A program made the translations under genes and the position numbers. A stretch of 45,906 nucleotides of DNA from DATKZH01 sp964475955. GTDB taxonomy: Bacteria > Planctomycetota > Planctomycetia > Pirellulales > Thermoguttaceae. The notes beneath the pieces are model-generated. The model saw only the letters and a program-made list of their open reading frames with translations, was not told where the DNA came from and did not search any database. The stretch lies in contig CAYYZY010000047.1 of the NCBI GenBank assembly GCA_964475955.1, forward strand, positions 1 through 45,906, given 5' to 3'. Position 1 is the stretch's first letter, and every line of letters begins with the position of its first letter. This document shows positions 34,033-41,944 of this stretch, piece by piece.

Positions 34033-35739
34033 ATGGACGCCCTCGTCGCCATTGCCCCGCTCGGCACCGTCTTCCTGCTGCTCGTCTTCTGGCGCTGGCC
34101 CGCCAAACGGACGATGCCGGTCGCCTTCGCGCTGACCGCCGTGTTGGCCTTCTTTTATTGGAGGGTCTCGGCCGGCCGGATCGCCGCCGCCTCGATCGAG
34201 GGGCTGGTGATCGCCGGCACGCTCCTGTACATCGTTTGGGGGGCGCTCCTGCTGCTGTTCGTGCTCAAGCACTCGGGCGCCGTGGGGGCGATCCGCAACG
34301 GGTTCCGGAACATCTCGCCCGACCGGCGCGTCCAGGCGATCATCGTGGCCTGGACCTTCGGCGCGTTCATCGAGGGGGCCGCCGGCTTCGGCACGCCGGC
34401 CGCGGTGGCCGCTCCGCTGTTGGTGATCCTCGGATTCCCGCCGATGGCCGCGGTCGTCTGCGCGCTGACCATCCAGAGCACACCGGTCTCGTTCGGCGCC
34501 GTGGGGACGCCCATCCTGGTCGGCGTCGACAGCGGGCTGGCCGACCAGTCGCTCGTGAACGACTTCCTCGCCCGGCACGCCGCGGTCTTCGCCACCGGAA
34601 CGTCTATGGAGCCTTACGACCACATGATTCGCATGATCGGCGCCCGGGTGGCGATCGTGCACGGGATCATCGGCACGCTGATCCCGCTCTTCGTGGTCTG
34701 CCTGCTGACGCGTTTCTTCGGCAAGAACCGCTCGTGGCGCGAGGGGCTGGCCGTGTGGAAGTTCGCGCTGTTCGCCGGGGTGGCGTTTACGGTGCCGTCG
34801 ATGCTGTTTGCCGTGTTCCTGGGACCGGAGTTCCCGTCGTTGCTGGGGGGACTCGTCGCCCTGGCCCTCGTGGTGACGGCCGCGAAGGCCGGCTGGTTCC
34901 AGCCGCGCGACGTGTGGGATTTCCCCGCCGAGGACACGTGGGCCCCCGAGTGGCGAAGCAGCTTCCCGCCGAGCGACGACGACGAGCCCCGGGGCATGTC
35001 GCTCTGGGTCGCCTGGATCCCGTACGTGCTGGTCGGCGCGCTGCTGGTGGCCGCCAGGACGGTCCCCCCGCTTCGCGATGCGATCGGGCTGGCCGCCGTC
35101 GACTGGAAGATCCTCGACACGGGCGCGGCGGAAACGACGATCCGGCAAAGCGTCAACGTGGTGGCCCTGCCCGGCACCACGTTCCTCATCGCGGCGCTGG
35201 TTTGCCTGCCGCTGCACCGGATGCGTTTTCGGTCGTTTGGGGCGGCGCTCGGGGAGGCGAACCGGGCCACGTGCGCCGCGGCGGTGGCCATCGTGTTCGC
35301 CGTGCCGACGGTGCGGATCTTCATCCAGTCGAACGTGAACGCGGCCGGCCTGGCCAGCATGCCGCGCGAGCTGGCCGAGGCGGCCGCCTGGCTTGCGCAG
35401 GACTCGTGGCCCGCTTTTTCCGCGGTGATCGGCGCGATGGGGGCGTTCGTGGCGGGCAGCAACACGATCAGCAACATGACGTTCTCGCTGTTCCAGTTCG
35501 ACGTCGCCCTGCGTCTGGGCCTCGCGCCCCTCTTCGTCGTGGCTCTCCAGGCGGTGGGCGGCGCGGCCGGCAACATGATTTGCGTACACAACGTCGTGGC
35601 CGCCTCGGCCACCGTCGGCCTGCTCGGCCGCGAAGGGGCGCTCATTCGCAAGACGCTCATCCCCACCGCCTACTACCTCCTGGCCGCCGGCCTGATCGGC
35701 TGCGTGTTCCTGCTGGTCCTCTCCGGGGGGATACGGTAG
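34033..35739 (+). CDS. L-lactate permease family transporter
   Basis: The protein has 568 residues from the ATG at 34033 (AGGAGG just upstream) with about 13 helices. LctP-family marks are IVAWTFGAFIEGAAGFGTPA, ALTIQSTPVSFGAVGTPILV, IFIQSNVNAAGL and AFVAGSNTISNMTFSLFQ, and the final AGNMICVHNVVAASATVGL. Members import lactate or glycolate with protons or Na+. The hydrophilic loop around residues 295-330 (PAEDTWAPEWRSSFPPSDDD) is typical in position. No lactate dehydrogenase gene is adjacent, so the substrate is by family only. Confidence 0.92.
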   Translation: MDALVAIAPLGTVFLLLVFWRWPAKRTMPVAFALTAVLAFFYWRVSAGRIAAASIEGLVIAGTLLYIVWGALLLLFVLKHSGAVGAIRNGFRNISPDRRVQAIIVAWTFGAFIEGAAGFGTPAAVAAPLLVILGFPPMAAVVCALTIQSTPVSFGAVGTPILVGVDSGLADQSLVNDFLARHAAVFATGTSMEPYDHMIRMIGARVAIVHGIIGTLIPLFVVCLLTRFFGKNRSWREGLAVWKFALFAGVAFTVPSMLFAVFLGPEFPSLLGGLVALALVVTAAKAGWFQPRDVWDFPAEDTWAPEWRSSFPPSDDDEPRGMSLWVAWIPYVLVGALLVAARTVPPLRDAIGLAAVDWKILDTGAAETTIRQSVNVVALPGTTFLIAALVCLPLHRMRFRSFGAALGEANRATCAAAVAIVFAVPTVRIFIQSNVNAAGLASMPRELAEAAAWLAQDSWPAFSAVIGAMGAFVAGSNTISNMTFSLFQFDVALRLGLAPLFVVALQAVGGAAGNMICVHNVVAASATVGLLGREGALIRKTLIPTAYYLLAAGLIGCVFLLVLSGGIR

Positions 35740-35861
35740 CCAATCGGGCGGAGCGGGGGCACATTACCAGCACACACGGCACTCTCTCCCTTCGGCGGTT
35801 TCGCTTCTCCGCGAGCCGTGATAGAATCTAGGGAAAGACCCTTTGCACTGGGAGGCAGACC

Positions 35862-36086
35862 GTGCCCCAACCTCCGTCGCCGCAGGACATTGAGCATTTG
35901 AGTGTGCCCCAGCGTCTGGAGTTGATCACGCTGCTGTGGGAGAGCATCCCGAATTCCCCGGAAGCCCTGCCCGTCCCCGAGTGGCACCGGCAGGAGCTTG
36001 AGCAGCGACTGGCGGCCGCTGAGGCGAATCCGGATTCGGCGCTCCCTTGGGAAGAGCTTCGGGCTCGTTTGCGAGAAGGACAATGA
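35862..36086 (+). CDS. RelB/addiction-module (TIGR02574-type) antitoxin
   Basis: The protein has 74 residues from the GTG at 35862, preceded by GGGAGG. The segment LSVPQRLELITLLWESIPN and the acidic C-terminus LPWEELRARL are typical of the short 'putative addiction module component' family. Its stop overlaps the ATG of the toxin gene (ATGA), as expected for a translationally coupled antitoxin-toxin pair. It is expected to neutralise the downstream RelE/ParE toxin and repress its own promoter. Confidence 0.87.
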   Translation: MPQPPSPQDIEHLSVPQRLELITLLWESIPNSPEALPVPEWHRQELEQRLAAAEANPDSALPWEELRARLREGQ

Positions 36087-36379
36087 GCCTTCCCGTCGTT
36101 CTGAGGCCGGAAGCCCAGGCGGACCTGCAAGAGGCACGCACCTGGTACGAGCAGCAGCGACCGGGGCTGGGCGACGCCTTCGTGGAAGCCGCCGACGAGA
36201 TGTTCATGAGAATCCGAGAAATGCCGGAGTTGCACGCCGTGGTGCTTCGCGACGTACGCCGAGGCAAACTGCGGAGGTTTCCTTACGTTGCCTATTACCG
36301 CGTGTTGACAAACCGAATCGAAGTCCTGGCGATACTGCACGGCAGCCGCGACCCGAAGGTCTGGAAGGACAGAACCTAA
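36083..36379 (+). CDS. RelE/ParE family toxin
   Basis: The protein has 98 residues from the ATG at 36083, which overlaps the antitoxin stop; AAGGA lies just upstream. It has the RelE/ParE fold pattern: an initial strand PVVLRPEAQADLQEARTWYE, then RPGLGDAFVEAADEMFMRI, the arginine-rich strand VRRGKLRRFPYVAYYRV and the C-terminal EVLAILHGSRDP. Whether it cleaves mRNA (RelE) or acts on gyrase (ParE) cannot be decided from sequence. The final HGSRDPKVW form is usual for the ParE-like group. Confidence 0.9.
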   Translation: MSLPVVLRPEAQADLQEARTWYEQQRPGLGDAFVEAADEMFMRIREMPELHAVVLRDVRRGKLRRFPYVAYYRVLTNRIEVLAILHGSRDPKVWKDRT

Positions 36380-36415
36380 TCGGCAACGAGCGCGTGCTTC
36401 CCCGGAATCGACAAA

Positions 36416-36655
36416 GTGAGCCAGGCAGACCGATACGTGAAGCTCGTCGAGTGCTCCGATGAGGACCGTTGCTTCATCGGCAGTTGCCCGGAGCTCTTTT
36501 TTGGGGGCTGTCATGGAGAGGATCCGCGAGCCGTCTTCGACGAGCTGTGTCAGATCGTTGAAGAGACGATCGAATTGTACGCGCGCGAGGGCAAGCCGCT
36601 TCCCCCCGCGCTCTCGGGCAGGGAATTCGTCAACGCGATGCAGAAGATCGGCTGA
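36416..36655 (+). CDS. HicB-like antitoxin-family protein, no HicA partner
   Basis: The protein has 79 residues from the GTG at 36416. The HicB partial RNase-H-like fold is seen in YVKLVECSDEDRCFIGSCPE, followed by FDELCQIVEETIELYAREGK. The gene lies 36 bases after the toxin gene and on the same strand. No HicA (short dsRNA-binding-like toxin) is encoded on either side, and the C-terminal DNA-binding domain of many HicB proteins is missing. It may be a solitary HicB, or an added third member of the toxin-antitoxin operon. Confidence 0.75.
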   Translation: MSQADRYVKLVECSDEDRCFIGSCPELFFGGCHGEDPRAVFDELCQIVEETIELYAREGKPLPPALSGREFVNAMQKIG

Positions 36656-36844
36656 TCGGTGCCCGCGCGGCGGCGCACCGTTCACGCAACGGGCTACCCG
36701 TTTGCCATCGCGCGGCCGTCGGTGCATAATCGACAATCGGCGGAGGCCGTTGCCTCATGCGGCGTTCGATCTCGTATCCGCCGTGCGGCCACGCGGACCC
36801 TGCCATCACCGCCCTCAAACCCCGATGATTCAAGGAGCCCCGCG

Positions 36845-38167
36845 ATGAGTTCCTCTTGTCCGAAGACCCGCCGACAATTCCTCAAGCGCGCAGCCGCCGC
36901 CGGCAGCGGCCTGCTCGCCGCACCGACCATCATCCCGCGCGGCGTGCTCGCCGCGGCCGGCCGGCCCGGGGCCAACGACCGCTTCGGCCTGGGGGGGATC
37001 GGCATCGGACGGCAGGGATCGGGCGTGTTGCGCAACGCGGCCTCGCAGGGCGGGCGCGTCGTCGGCATCGCCGACGTTCACCTGGCGCGCGCCCACGAAA
37101 AGGCCAAGCCGTACGACGCCGAGGCCTTCCAGGACTACCGCAAGCTGCTGGATCGCGACGACGTCGACGCCATCGTCACCGCCACGCCCGACCACTGGCG
37201 CGCGCTGGTCTGCATCCACGCCTGCCAGGCGAAGAAGGACGTCTACGCCGAAAAGCCGATGACGCTCACCATCCGCGAAGGCCGGCTGATGGTCGAGGCG
37301 GTGCGCAAGTACGGGCGCGTCTTCCAGACCGGAAGCCAGCAGCGCTCCCAGCGCGAAAACCGCTTCGGCTGCGAGCTGGTGCGCAACGGCCGGATCGGCA
37401 AGGTCCACACCGTGATCGGCCACAATTACCCCAGCCCCTGGGAAAGCGACCTGCCCGGCCAGCCCGTCCCCGACGGACTCGACTGGGACATGTGGTGCGG
37501 CCCCACCGAGGTGGTTCCTTACCACAAGGACATCTACACCCCTCGGGCAAAGCCGGGCTGGATCTCGTTCCGGCCCTACTCCGGCGGCGAAATGACCGGC
37601 TGGGGCGCCCACGGGCTCGACCAGATCCAGTGGGCCCTGGGGATGGACGAAACCGGCCCGGTCGAGATCTGGACCGAAGGCCCCGAGTTCGACCCGCCCA
37701 CCTACACCGAGCCCGAGCCCCGCGCCCGGGGCGAAAAGGCCTGTAGCAAGCCCATGATCTACTACCGCTACGCCAACGGGGTAACGTTGAAGCTCGCGGA
37801 CGGCAACCCGGGCGGCGGGATCTTCATCGGCGATAAGGGGAAGATCGAGATTTTCCGCGGGCGCGTCACCTCGAACCCGGCGGAGATCGTCGAGGAGCCG
37901 ATCCGCGACGACGAGACCCGCCTCTACAAGAGCGACAACCACGTCGGCAACTGGATCGACTGCATGCGCTCCCGCGAGCGGCCCGTCGCCGACGTCGAAA
38001 TCGGCCATCGCTCGACGACCGTCTGTCACCTGGGCAACATCGCCCGCTGGCTCGGCCGCAAGCTCCGGTGGGACCCCGAAAAGGAGACCTTCCCCGGCGA
38101 CGACGAGGCCAACACGTACCTCGATCGCCCCCGACGCAAGCCGTATCAGTTGCCGGAGGTGATCTGA
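36845..38167 (+). CDS. Tat-exported Gfo/Idh/MocA family oxidoreductase
   Basis: The protein has 440 residues from the ATG at 36845, preceded by AAGGAG. A twin-arginine signal TRRQFLKRAAAAGSGLLAAP predicts folded export. The Rossmann loop is GGIGIGRQG, followed by DAIVTATPDHWRALVCIHAC and the AEKPMTLTIREG dinucleotide motif. The substrate domain holds SGGEMTGWGAHGLDQIQWAL, and the C-terminal MocA domain ends in PRRKPYQLPEVI. Such exported oxidoreductases are multiplied in planctomycetes and act on extracellular or periplasmic sugars, plausibly with DUF1080 proteins. The substrate is unknown. Confidence 0.93.
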   Translation: MSSSCPKTRRQFLKRAAAAGSGLLAAPTIIPRGVLAAAGRPGANDRFGLGGIGIGRQGSGVLRNAASQGGRVVGIADVHLARAHEKAKPYDAEAFQDYRKLLDRDDVDAIVTATPDHWRALVCIHACQAKKDVYAEKPMTLTIREGRLMVEAVRKYGRVFQTGSQQRSQRENRFGCELVRNGRIGKVHTVIGHNYPSPWESDLPGQPVPDGLDWDMWCGPTEVVPYHKDIYTPRAKPGWISFRPYSGGEMTGWGAHGLDQIQWALGMDETGPVEIWTEGPEFDPPTYTEPEPRARGEKACSKPMIYYRYANGVTLKLADGNPGGGIFIGDKGKIEIFRGRVTSNPAEIVEEPIRDDETRLYKSDNHVGNWIDCMRSRERPVADVEIGHRSTTVCHLGNIARWLGRKLRWDPEKETFPGDDEANTYLDRPRRKPYQLPEVI

Positions 38168-38190
38168 CGGGCTGAACAGAGCCGCAAGGT

Positions 38191-38242
38191 CGCTTTTCGC
38201 TCCGCGAAAAGACGTTTGTTCGCGGAGAGCGAACAACGACAT
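38191..38242. repeat. dispersed double-hairpin repeat family D
   Basis: CGCTTTTCGCTCCGCGAAAA is followed by GTTCGCGGAGAGCGAACAAC, 24 bases 3' of the oxidoreductase gene. It is the sister copy of the element at 33437-33488. Confidence 0.75.
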
Positions 38243-38323
38243 ACCGCGCGTGCGGCGATGAGACGCCCATGCGCTGGCCAGACGCCAGTGGCACCCCACT
38301 TTCCCGCATATTGTGCACTTCGC

Positions 38324-39121
38324 TCACCCCGGCGCCGGGCGCGTTCCGAGGAGCTCATCCACCGCCGCGCCGATGTCGTCGCGGGCCGTGAGGCTCTCGC
38401 CGACGAGCATCGCCTGGACGCCGGCCGCCTGGAGACGCTCGGCGTCGGCCCGCGTGCGGATGCCGCTCTCGCCGACGACCACGCGGTCGGCCGGGATCTT
38501 GCGGCGGAGTCGCAGCGTGTGCTCCAGGTCGACCTCGAACGTGTGCAGGTTGCGGTTGTTCACACCCACCAGGCGCGCGCCGGCAGCCAGCACGCGCGGC
38601 AGGTTTTCCGGCTCGTAGAGCTCCACCAACGGGGTCATGCCGAGCGCCGCGATCGCGTCGTGCAGCCCACCGAGGGCGTCGTCATCGAGGCATTCGGCGA
38701 TCAACAGCACCGCGTCGGCCCCGGCGAGCCGGGCTTCGACCACCTGGTACGGGTCGATGACGAAGTCCTTGCGCAGAAGCGGCAGACCGACGCTCGCGCG
38801 AATCCGCCGCAGGTACTCCAGGCTGCCCTGGAAGTAGGGCTCGTCGGTGAGCACGCTGATGCACGCCGCCCCGTGCTCCTGGTACACCCGGGCGACGGCC
38901 ACCGGATCGAAGTCGGCGCGGATTACGCCCTTCGACGGGCTGGCCTTTTTCACCTCGGCGATCAGTCGGATGGGGCCCCCTCGGGCCAGCGCGGCGAGGA
39001 AATCCCGGGCCGGCGGCGCGTCGCCCAACCGTTCGCGCAGCGCGGCCTCGGGCATCTCCCGCTTCGCCCGCTCAATCTCCTGCCGCTTCGTGGCGACGAT
39101 CTTGTCGAGAATGGTCGACAC
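38324..39121 (-). CDS. trpC: indole-3-glycerol-phosphate synthase
   Basis: The protein has 265 residues from the GTG at 39121 (GGAG nine bases upstream). The frame extends further, but the extra codons come from repeats A and C. TrpC marks are IAEVKKASPSKGVI, ISVLTDEPYFQGSLEYL, PLLRKDFVIDPYQV, VGVNNRNLHTFEVD and VVGESGIRTRADA. It closes the pyrrole ring of indole-3-glycerol phosphate in tryptophan synthesis. It is alone here rather than in a trp operon, which is common in planctomycetes. The length is normal. Confidence 0.96.
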   Translation of the reverse strand: MSTILDKIVATKRQEIERAKREMPEAALRERLGDAPPARDFLAALARGGPIRLIAEVKKASPSKGVIRADFDPVAVARVYQEHGAACISVLTDEPYFQGSLEYLRRIRASVGLPLLRKDFVIDPYQVVEARLAGADAVLLIAECLDDDALGGLHDAIAALGMTPLVELYEPENLPRVLAAGARLVGVNNRNLHTFEVDLEHTLRLRRKIPADRVVVGESGIRTRADAERLQAAGVQAMLVGESLTARDDIGAAVDELLGTRPAPG

Positions 39122-39160
39122 GCGGTGCGTCTCCGGCCCGGCGGCCTCTGGTGCTGAAGC

Positions 39161-39308
39161 TGTAGGCAGCGCCACAGAGGCCGTTCCCTGTAGTAACGGA
39201 AGGGGGGTGGCTGGGGATGCTTGTCCTCTTCCGCCGTCGTTCCCACGCAAAGCGCGGGAACCATGCAGTCGCCTGCGTCCCCCAGGCACGTTGGAAACGT
39301 GCCCCACG
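39161..39308. repeat. repeat A half copy and repeat C hairpin between purH and trpC
   Basis: The segment 39161-39196 has the CACAGAGGCCGTTCCCTGTAG half of family A. The segment 39281-39308 has GGCACGTTGGAAACGTGCC (family C). The 200-base gap between the genes otherwise holds nothing recognised. Confidence 0.6.
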
Positions 39309-39322
39309 GCGTGGCGCGGTCT

Positions 39323-40891
39323 CTAATGCTTGAAGTGGCGCCGGCCGGTGAAGATCATCGCCAAGCCGTGCTTGTTGCAGGCGGCGACGACTTCGTCGTC
39401 GCGTTTGGAGCCGCCGGGCTGGATGATGGCGACGATGCCCGCCTCGACGGCGCGATCGATCGAGTCGGGGAAGGGGAAAAACGCGTCCGACCCCAGCACC
39501 GCCCCCTTGATCCGGTCGCCCGCCTTCTTGACGGCGATCTCCGTCGAGTCGACGCGGCTCATCTGCCCGGCCCCGGCGCCCAAGAGCATCCGGTCCTTGC
39601 ACGCGACGATGGCGTTCGACTTCACGTAGCGGACGATCCCCCAGGCGAACCGCAGGTCGTCCATCTGCGCGTCGGTCGGCTTCGTCTCGGTGACGACCTT
39701 CCACTCTTCCTCCGGGTCGGGCAGCACGTCGGCCTCCTGCATCAGCACGCCGCCCTCCACGCAGCGGTAGATCCAGCGCTCCTGTTCGCGATCGAGGTCG
39801 CCCACCTTCAACAGCCGGACGTTGTTCTTCCACTTGGGCTTCGTGGTGAGCGTTTCCACGGCCTCGGGCTCGAAGTCGGGCGCGACGATCGCCTCGATGA
39901 ACAGGCCCGGCTCGGTCAACACGTCGGCGGTCGCCGCGTCGACCGCGCGATTCAATCCGATCACCGAGCCGAACGCGCTGACCGGGTCGCCCGACATGGC
40001 GTTGCGCAGCGCGTCGGAAAGCTTGGCCGCCGTGGCCGCCCCGCACGGGTTGTTGTGCTTGATCACCGAAGCGGCCGGCTCGCGGAAACCGCGGACGATG
40101 TCCAGCGCGCTGTCTAGGTCGAGCAGGTTGTTGTAGGAGAGCTCCTTCCCGTGCAGCTTCATGGCCGACACCACGCTGGCCGACTCGCCCTCCGGCTTCG
40201 CGTAGACGGCCGCCTGCTGGTGCGGGTTCTCGCCGTAGCGGAGCACGCCCTTGCGCGTCATCGACACCGAGAGCGCGGCCGGGAACGGACCCTCGGCCGC
40301 CTGCCCCGCGAAGTAGGCGGCGATGGCTTGGTCGTAGCGGGCCGTGCAGAAGAACGCCTCTCGGGCGAGCCGGGTCCGCAACTCGGGGCTGGTGCAGCCG
40401 TTGGCCGAGACCTCGTCCAGGATCGCCGAGTACTGCTCCGGACTGGTGGCCACCGAGGTGAACGCGTGGTTCTTCGCCGCCGCCCGGATCAGCGTGGGAC
40501 CGCCGATGTCGATCTGCTCGATCGCCTCGGCCATGGTGACGCCCTCGCGCGCGATCGTGGCCTCGAACGGGTAGAGGTTGATCACCACCAACTCGAACGT
40601 GACGATGCCGTGGTCGGCCAGGGCCTTCATGTCGTCCGGATTGTCGTGACGGCAGAGGATGCCGCCGGCCACCTTGGGATGGAGGGTCTTCAGCCGCCCG
40701 CTCATCATCTCCGGGAACCCGGTGTAATCCGAAACGTCGCGGACCGTGATCCCCTCGCTCTCCAGGTGCCGGCGCGTGCCCCCGGTACTGAAAATCTCCA
40801 CGCCCGCATCGACCAGGCCCCGGGCGAACCCGGCCAGGCCCAGTTTATCGCTCACACTAATCAACGCTCGTTTGACGGGGGGCGACTCCAT
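39323..40891 (-). CDS. purH: bifunctional AICAR formyltransferase / IMP cyclohydrolase
   Basis: The protein has 522 residues and catalyses the last two steps of IMP synthesis. The N-terminal cyclohydrolase (MGS-like) domain starts KRALISVSDKLGLAGFARGL and contains GRLKTLHPKVAGGIL and INLYPFEATI. The transformylase part holds LRYGENPHQQAAVY, KHNNPCGAA (catalytic Lys-His), SAFGSVIGLNR, GAGAGQMSRVDS and the final SDAFFPFPDSID with AIIQPGGSKRDDEV. Length and order match the family. AAAGGTGG lies upstream of the ATG. It is followed by trpC on the same strand after a repeat-filled gap. Confidence 0.97.
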   Translation of the reverse strand: MESPPVKRALISVSDKLGLAGFARGLVDAGVEIFSTGGTRRHLESEGITVRDVSDYTGFPEMMSGRLKTLHPKVAGGILCRHDNPDDMKALADHGIVTFELVVINLYPFEATIAREGVTMAEAIEQIDIGGPTLIRAAAKNHAFTSVATSPEQYSAILDEVSANGCTSPELRTRLAREAFFCTARYDQAIAAYFAGQAAEGPFPAALSVSMTRKGVLRYGENPHQQAAVYAKPEGESASVVSAMKLHGKELSYNNLLDLDSALDIVRGFREPAASVIKHNNPCGAATAAKLSDALRNAMSGDPVSAFGSVIGLNRAVDAATADVLTEPGLFIEAIVAPDFEPEAVETLTTKPKWKNNVRLLKVGDLDREQERWIYRCVEGGVLMQEADVLPDPEEEWKVVTETKPTDAQMDDLRFAWGIVRYVKSNAIVACKDRMLLGAGAGQMSRVDSTEIAVKKAGDRIKGAVLGSDAFFPFPDSIDRAVEAGIVAIIQPGGSKRDDEVVAACNKHGLAMIFTGRRHFKH

Positions 40892-41079
40892 GCTGCCACC
40901 TTTCTGGGGGGTAAATCACGCGGGGATGTCCTCAAACCAATAAGTGAATGTTTACGAAGTCGAACGCGCGCGGTCAAGGACCCAACGGGGGAGCATGGGT
41001 GTTTAGGGAAATATAAGGTGTTTAGATAAAGCTTTTCCACGCGACATTTCGGCGAACCGGACTTCGCAGTCTGCCTGGA

Positions 41080-41414
41080 TTACGGATTCCGGCGATTCAA
41101 CCCCCCGATGTTCCCCGATGCCTGCGTGTTGCGGCCGACGATCACGATCCCCGCCTCCCAGCCCGCCAACTCCGCTCCCAACGTTGTCGTGAAACAGGTT
41201 TCCGCTGACCACGACCCCACCACCTGGGCACAAAAGTAGAGGCCGTCGCCGCCGTTGTGCCGGCTGACGTTGCCCGAAAAGACCCCGCCGCGAAGACTCG
41301 TGCCGGGGTGCAGGCCGTGGCTGCGGCAATGCTCGACCAGGCAGCCCTCCACCCGCCAGGCAGCCCTCCACCCGCCAGGCAGCCCTCCACCCGGTTGTGG
41401 CTGCCTGAAGGCAA
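41080..41414 (-). pseudogene. fragment of a right-handed beta-helix (NosD-like) protein, frameshifted
   Basis: The reverse-strand frames give typical beta-helix coils: NRVEGCL, VEHCRSHGLHPGTSLRGGVF and SGNVSRHNGGDGLYF in one frame, VVSGNLFHDNVGSGVGGLGG in another, then NTQASGNIGG back in the first. At least two shifts are needed to read through. A 19-bp tandem repeat (41337-41393) duplicates the EGCL segment and adds a further shift. Both ends of the gene are missing, so this is a remnant of a beta-helix gene like that at 22228. Confidence 0.6.
41337..41393 (-). repeat. 19-bp perfect tandem repeat, three copies
   Basis: The unit CCAGGCAGCCCTCCACCCG is repeated three times without change inside the beta-helix remnant. 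Since 19 is not a multiple of three, each copy shifts the reading frame. Confidence 0.9.
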
Positions 41415-41421
41415 GTCGCCC

Positions 41422-41706
41422 TCAGATCTCCCCCATCAGCTTGTCGAACTCGCCCACGGTGACGGCGGGGGCGGTCGCAAACGCGATTCCGGTCATCTTC
41501 CCCAGGGCGACCGAGGCCTTCATCGCCTCCGCAGTGCCCGGGAACGAAACGACGAACACCAGGTCGTTCACCCCGAGGGTGGCGTACATCGACTGGACCT
41601 CGCCGCCGAACCGCTTGATCAGGTCGACGGCCGACGCCGTGCGCTCGGCGCTCATCTGCTCGAGCGCCTGGGGGGAGTACTTTCCGAACATCAGGAAAGT
41701 GGCCAT
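41422..41706 (-). CDS. GYD domain protein
   Basis: The protein has 94 residues from the ATG at 41706 with an excellent AAGGAGG seven bases upstream. It begins MATFLMFGKYSPQALEQMSA and contains ERTASAVDLIKRFGGEVQSM and LVFVVSFPGTAEAMKASVAL, the ferredoxin-like alpha/beta pattern of the small GYD family (PF08734). These proteins are widespread, of unknown biochemical role, and perhaps related to dimeric alpha-beta-barrel proteins. It is monocistronic here, flanked upstream by palindrome I and downstream by the beta-helix remnant. Confidence 0.85.
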   Translation of the reverse strand: MATFLMFGKYSPQALEQMSAERTASAVDLIKRFGGEVQSMYATLGVNDLVFVVSFPGTAEAMKASVALGKMTGIAFATAPAVTVGEFDKLMGEI

Positions 41707-41732
41707 GGTCGTGCCTCCTTACGGTGGAAGCC

Positions 41733-41816
41733 CGACAAAAGGGGACTGGCTCCCGGCGCGCGGCCGGACGACCGCCGGGCCTTCCCAATAGCCAGGGTGC
41801 CTGTCCCCTTTTGTCG
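41733..41816. repeat. palindromic repeat family I
   Basis: The 14-bp arms CGACAAAAGGGGAC (41733-41746) and GTCCCCTTTTGTCG (41803-41816) are perfectly complementary. They flank 56 bases, close upstream of the GYD gene. Confidence 0.7.
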
Positions 41817-41944
41817 CGGCCTCCAAGAAAACGGGAACGGAACGGAAACTGACGGTATTGTCAGCCGGCCGCGCAGGTTGTCAAGAGATCCGCGCCCCGC
41901 GGCCCTTCCTCCGGCGCAACCACCGCACGATCCGGTACGTGCGG

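Noticed and set aside
33523..35589. Upstream extension of the GH116 reading frame to 35589
   Set aside because: The extra ~690 codons lie opposite the lactate permease gene and have low-complexity content. The ATG at 33522 precedes the signal peptide and is the sensible start.
38324..39307. Longer trpC product starting at 39307
   Set aside because: The first ~62 codons translate repeats A and C. The GTG at 39121 has a ribosome-binding site and gives the normal TrpC length.
41337..41393. CRISPR-like array
   Set aside because: The 19-bp units are contiguous with no spacers, so this is a simple tandem repeat.
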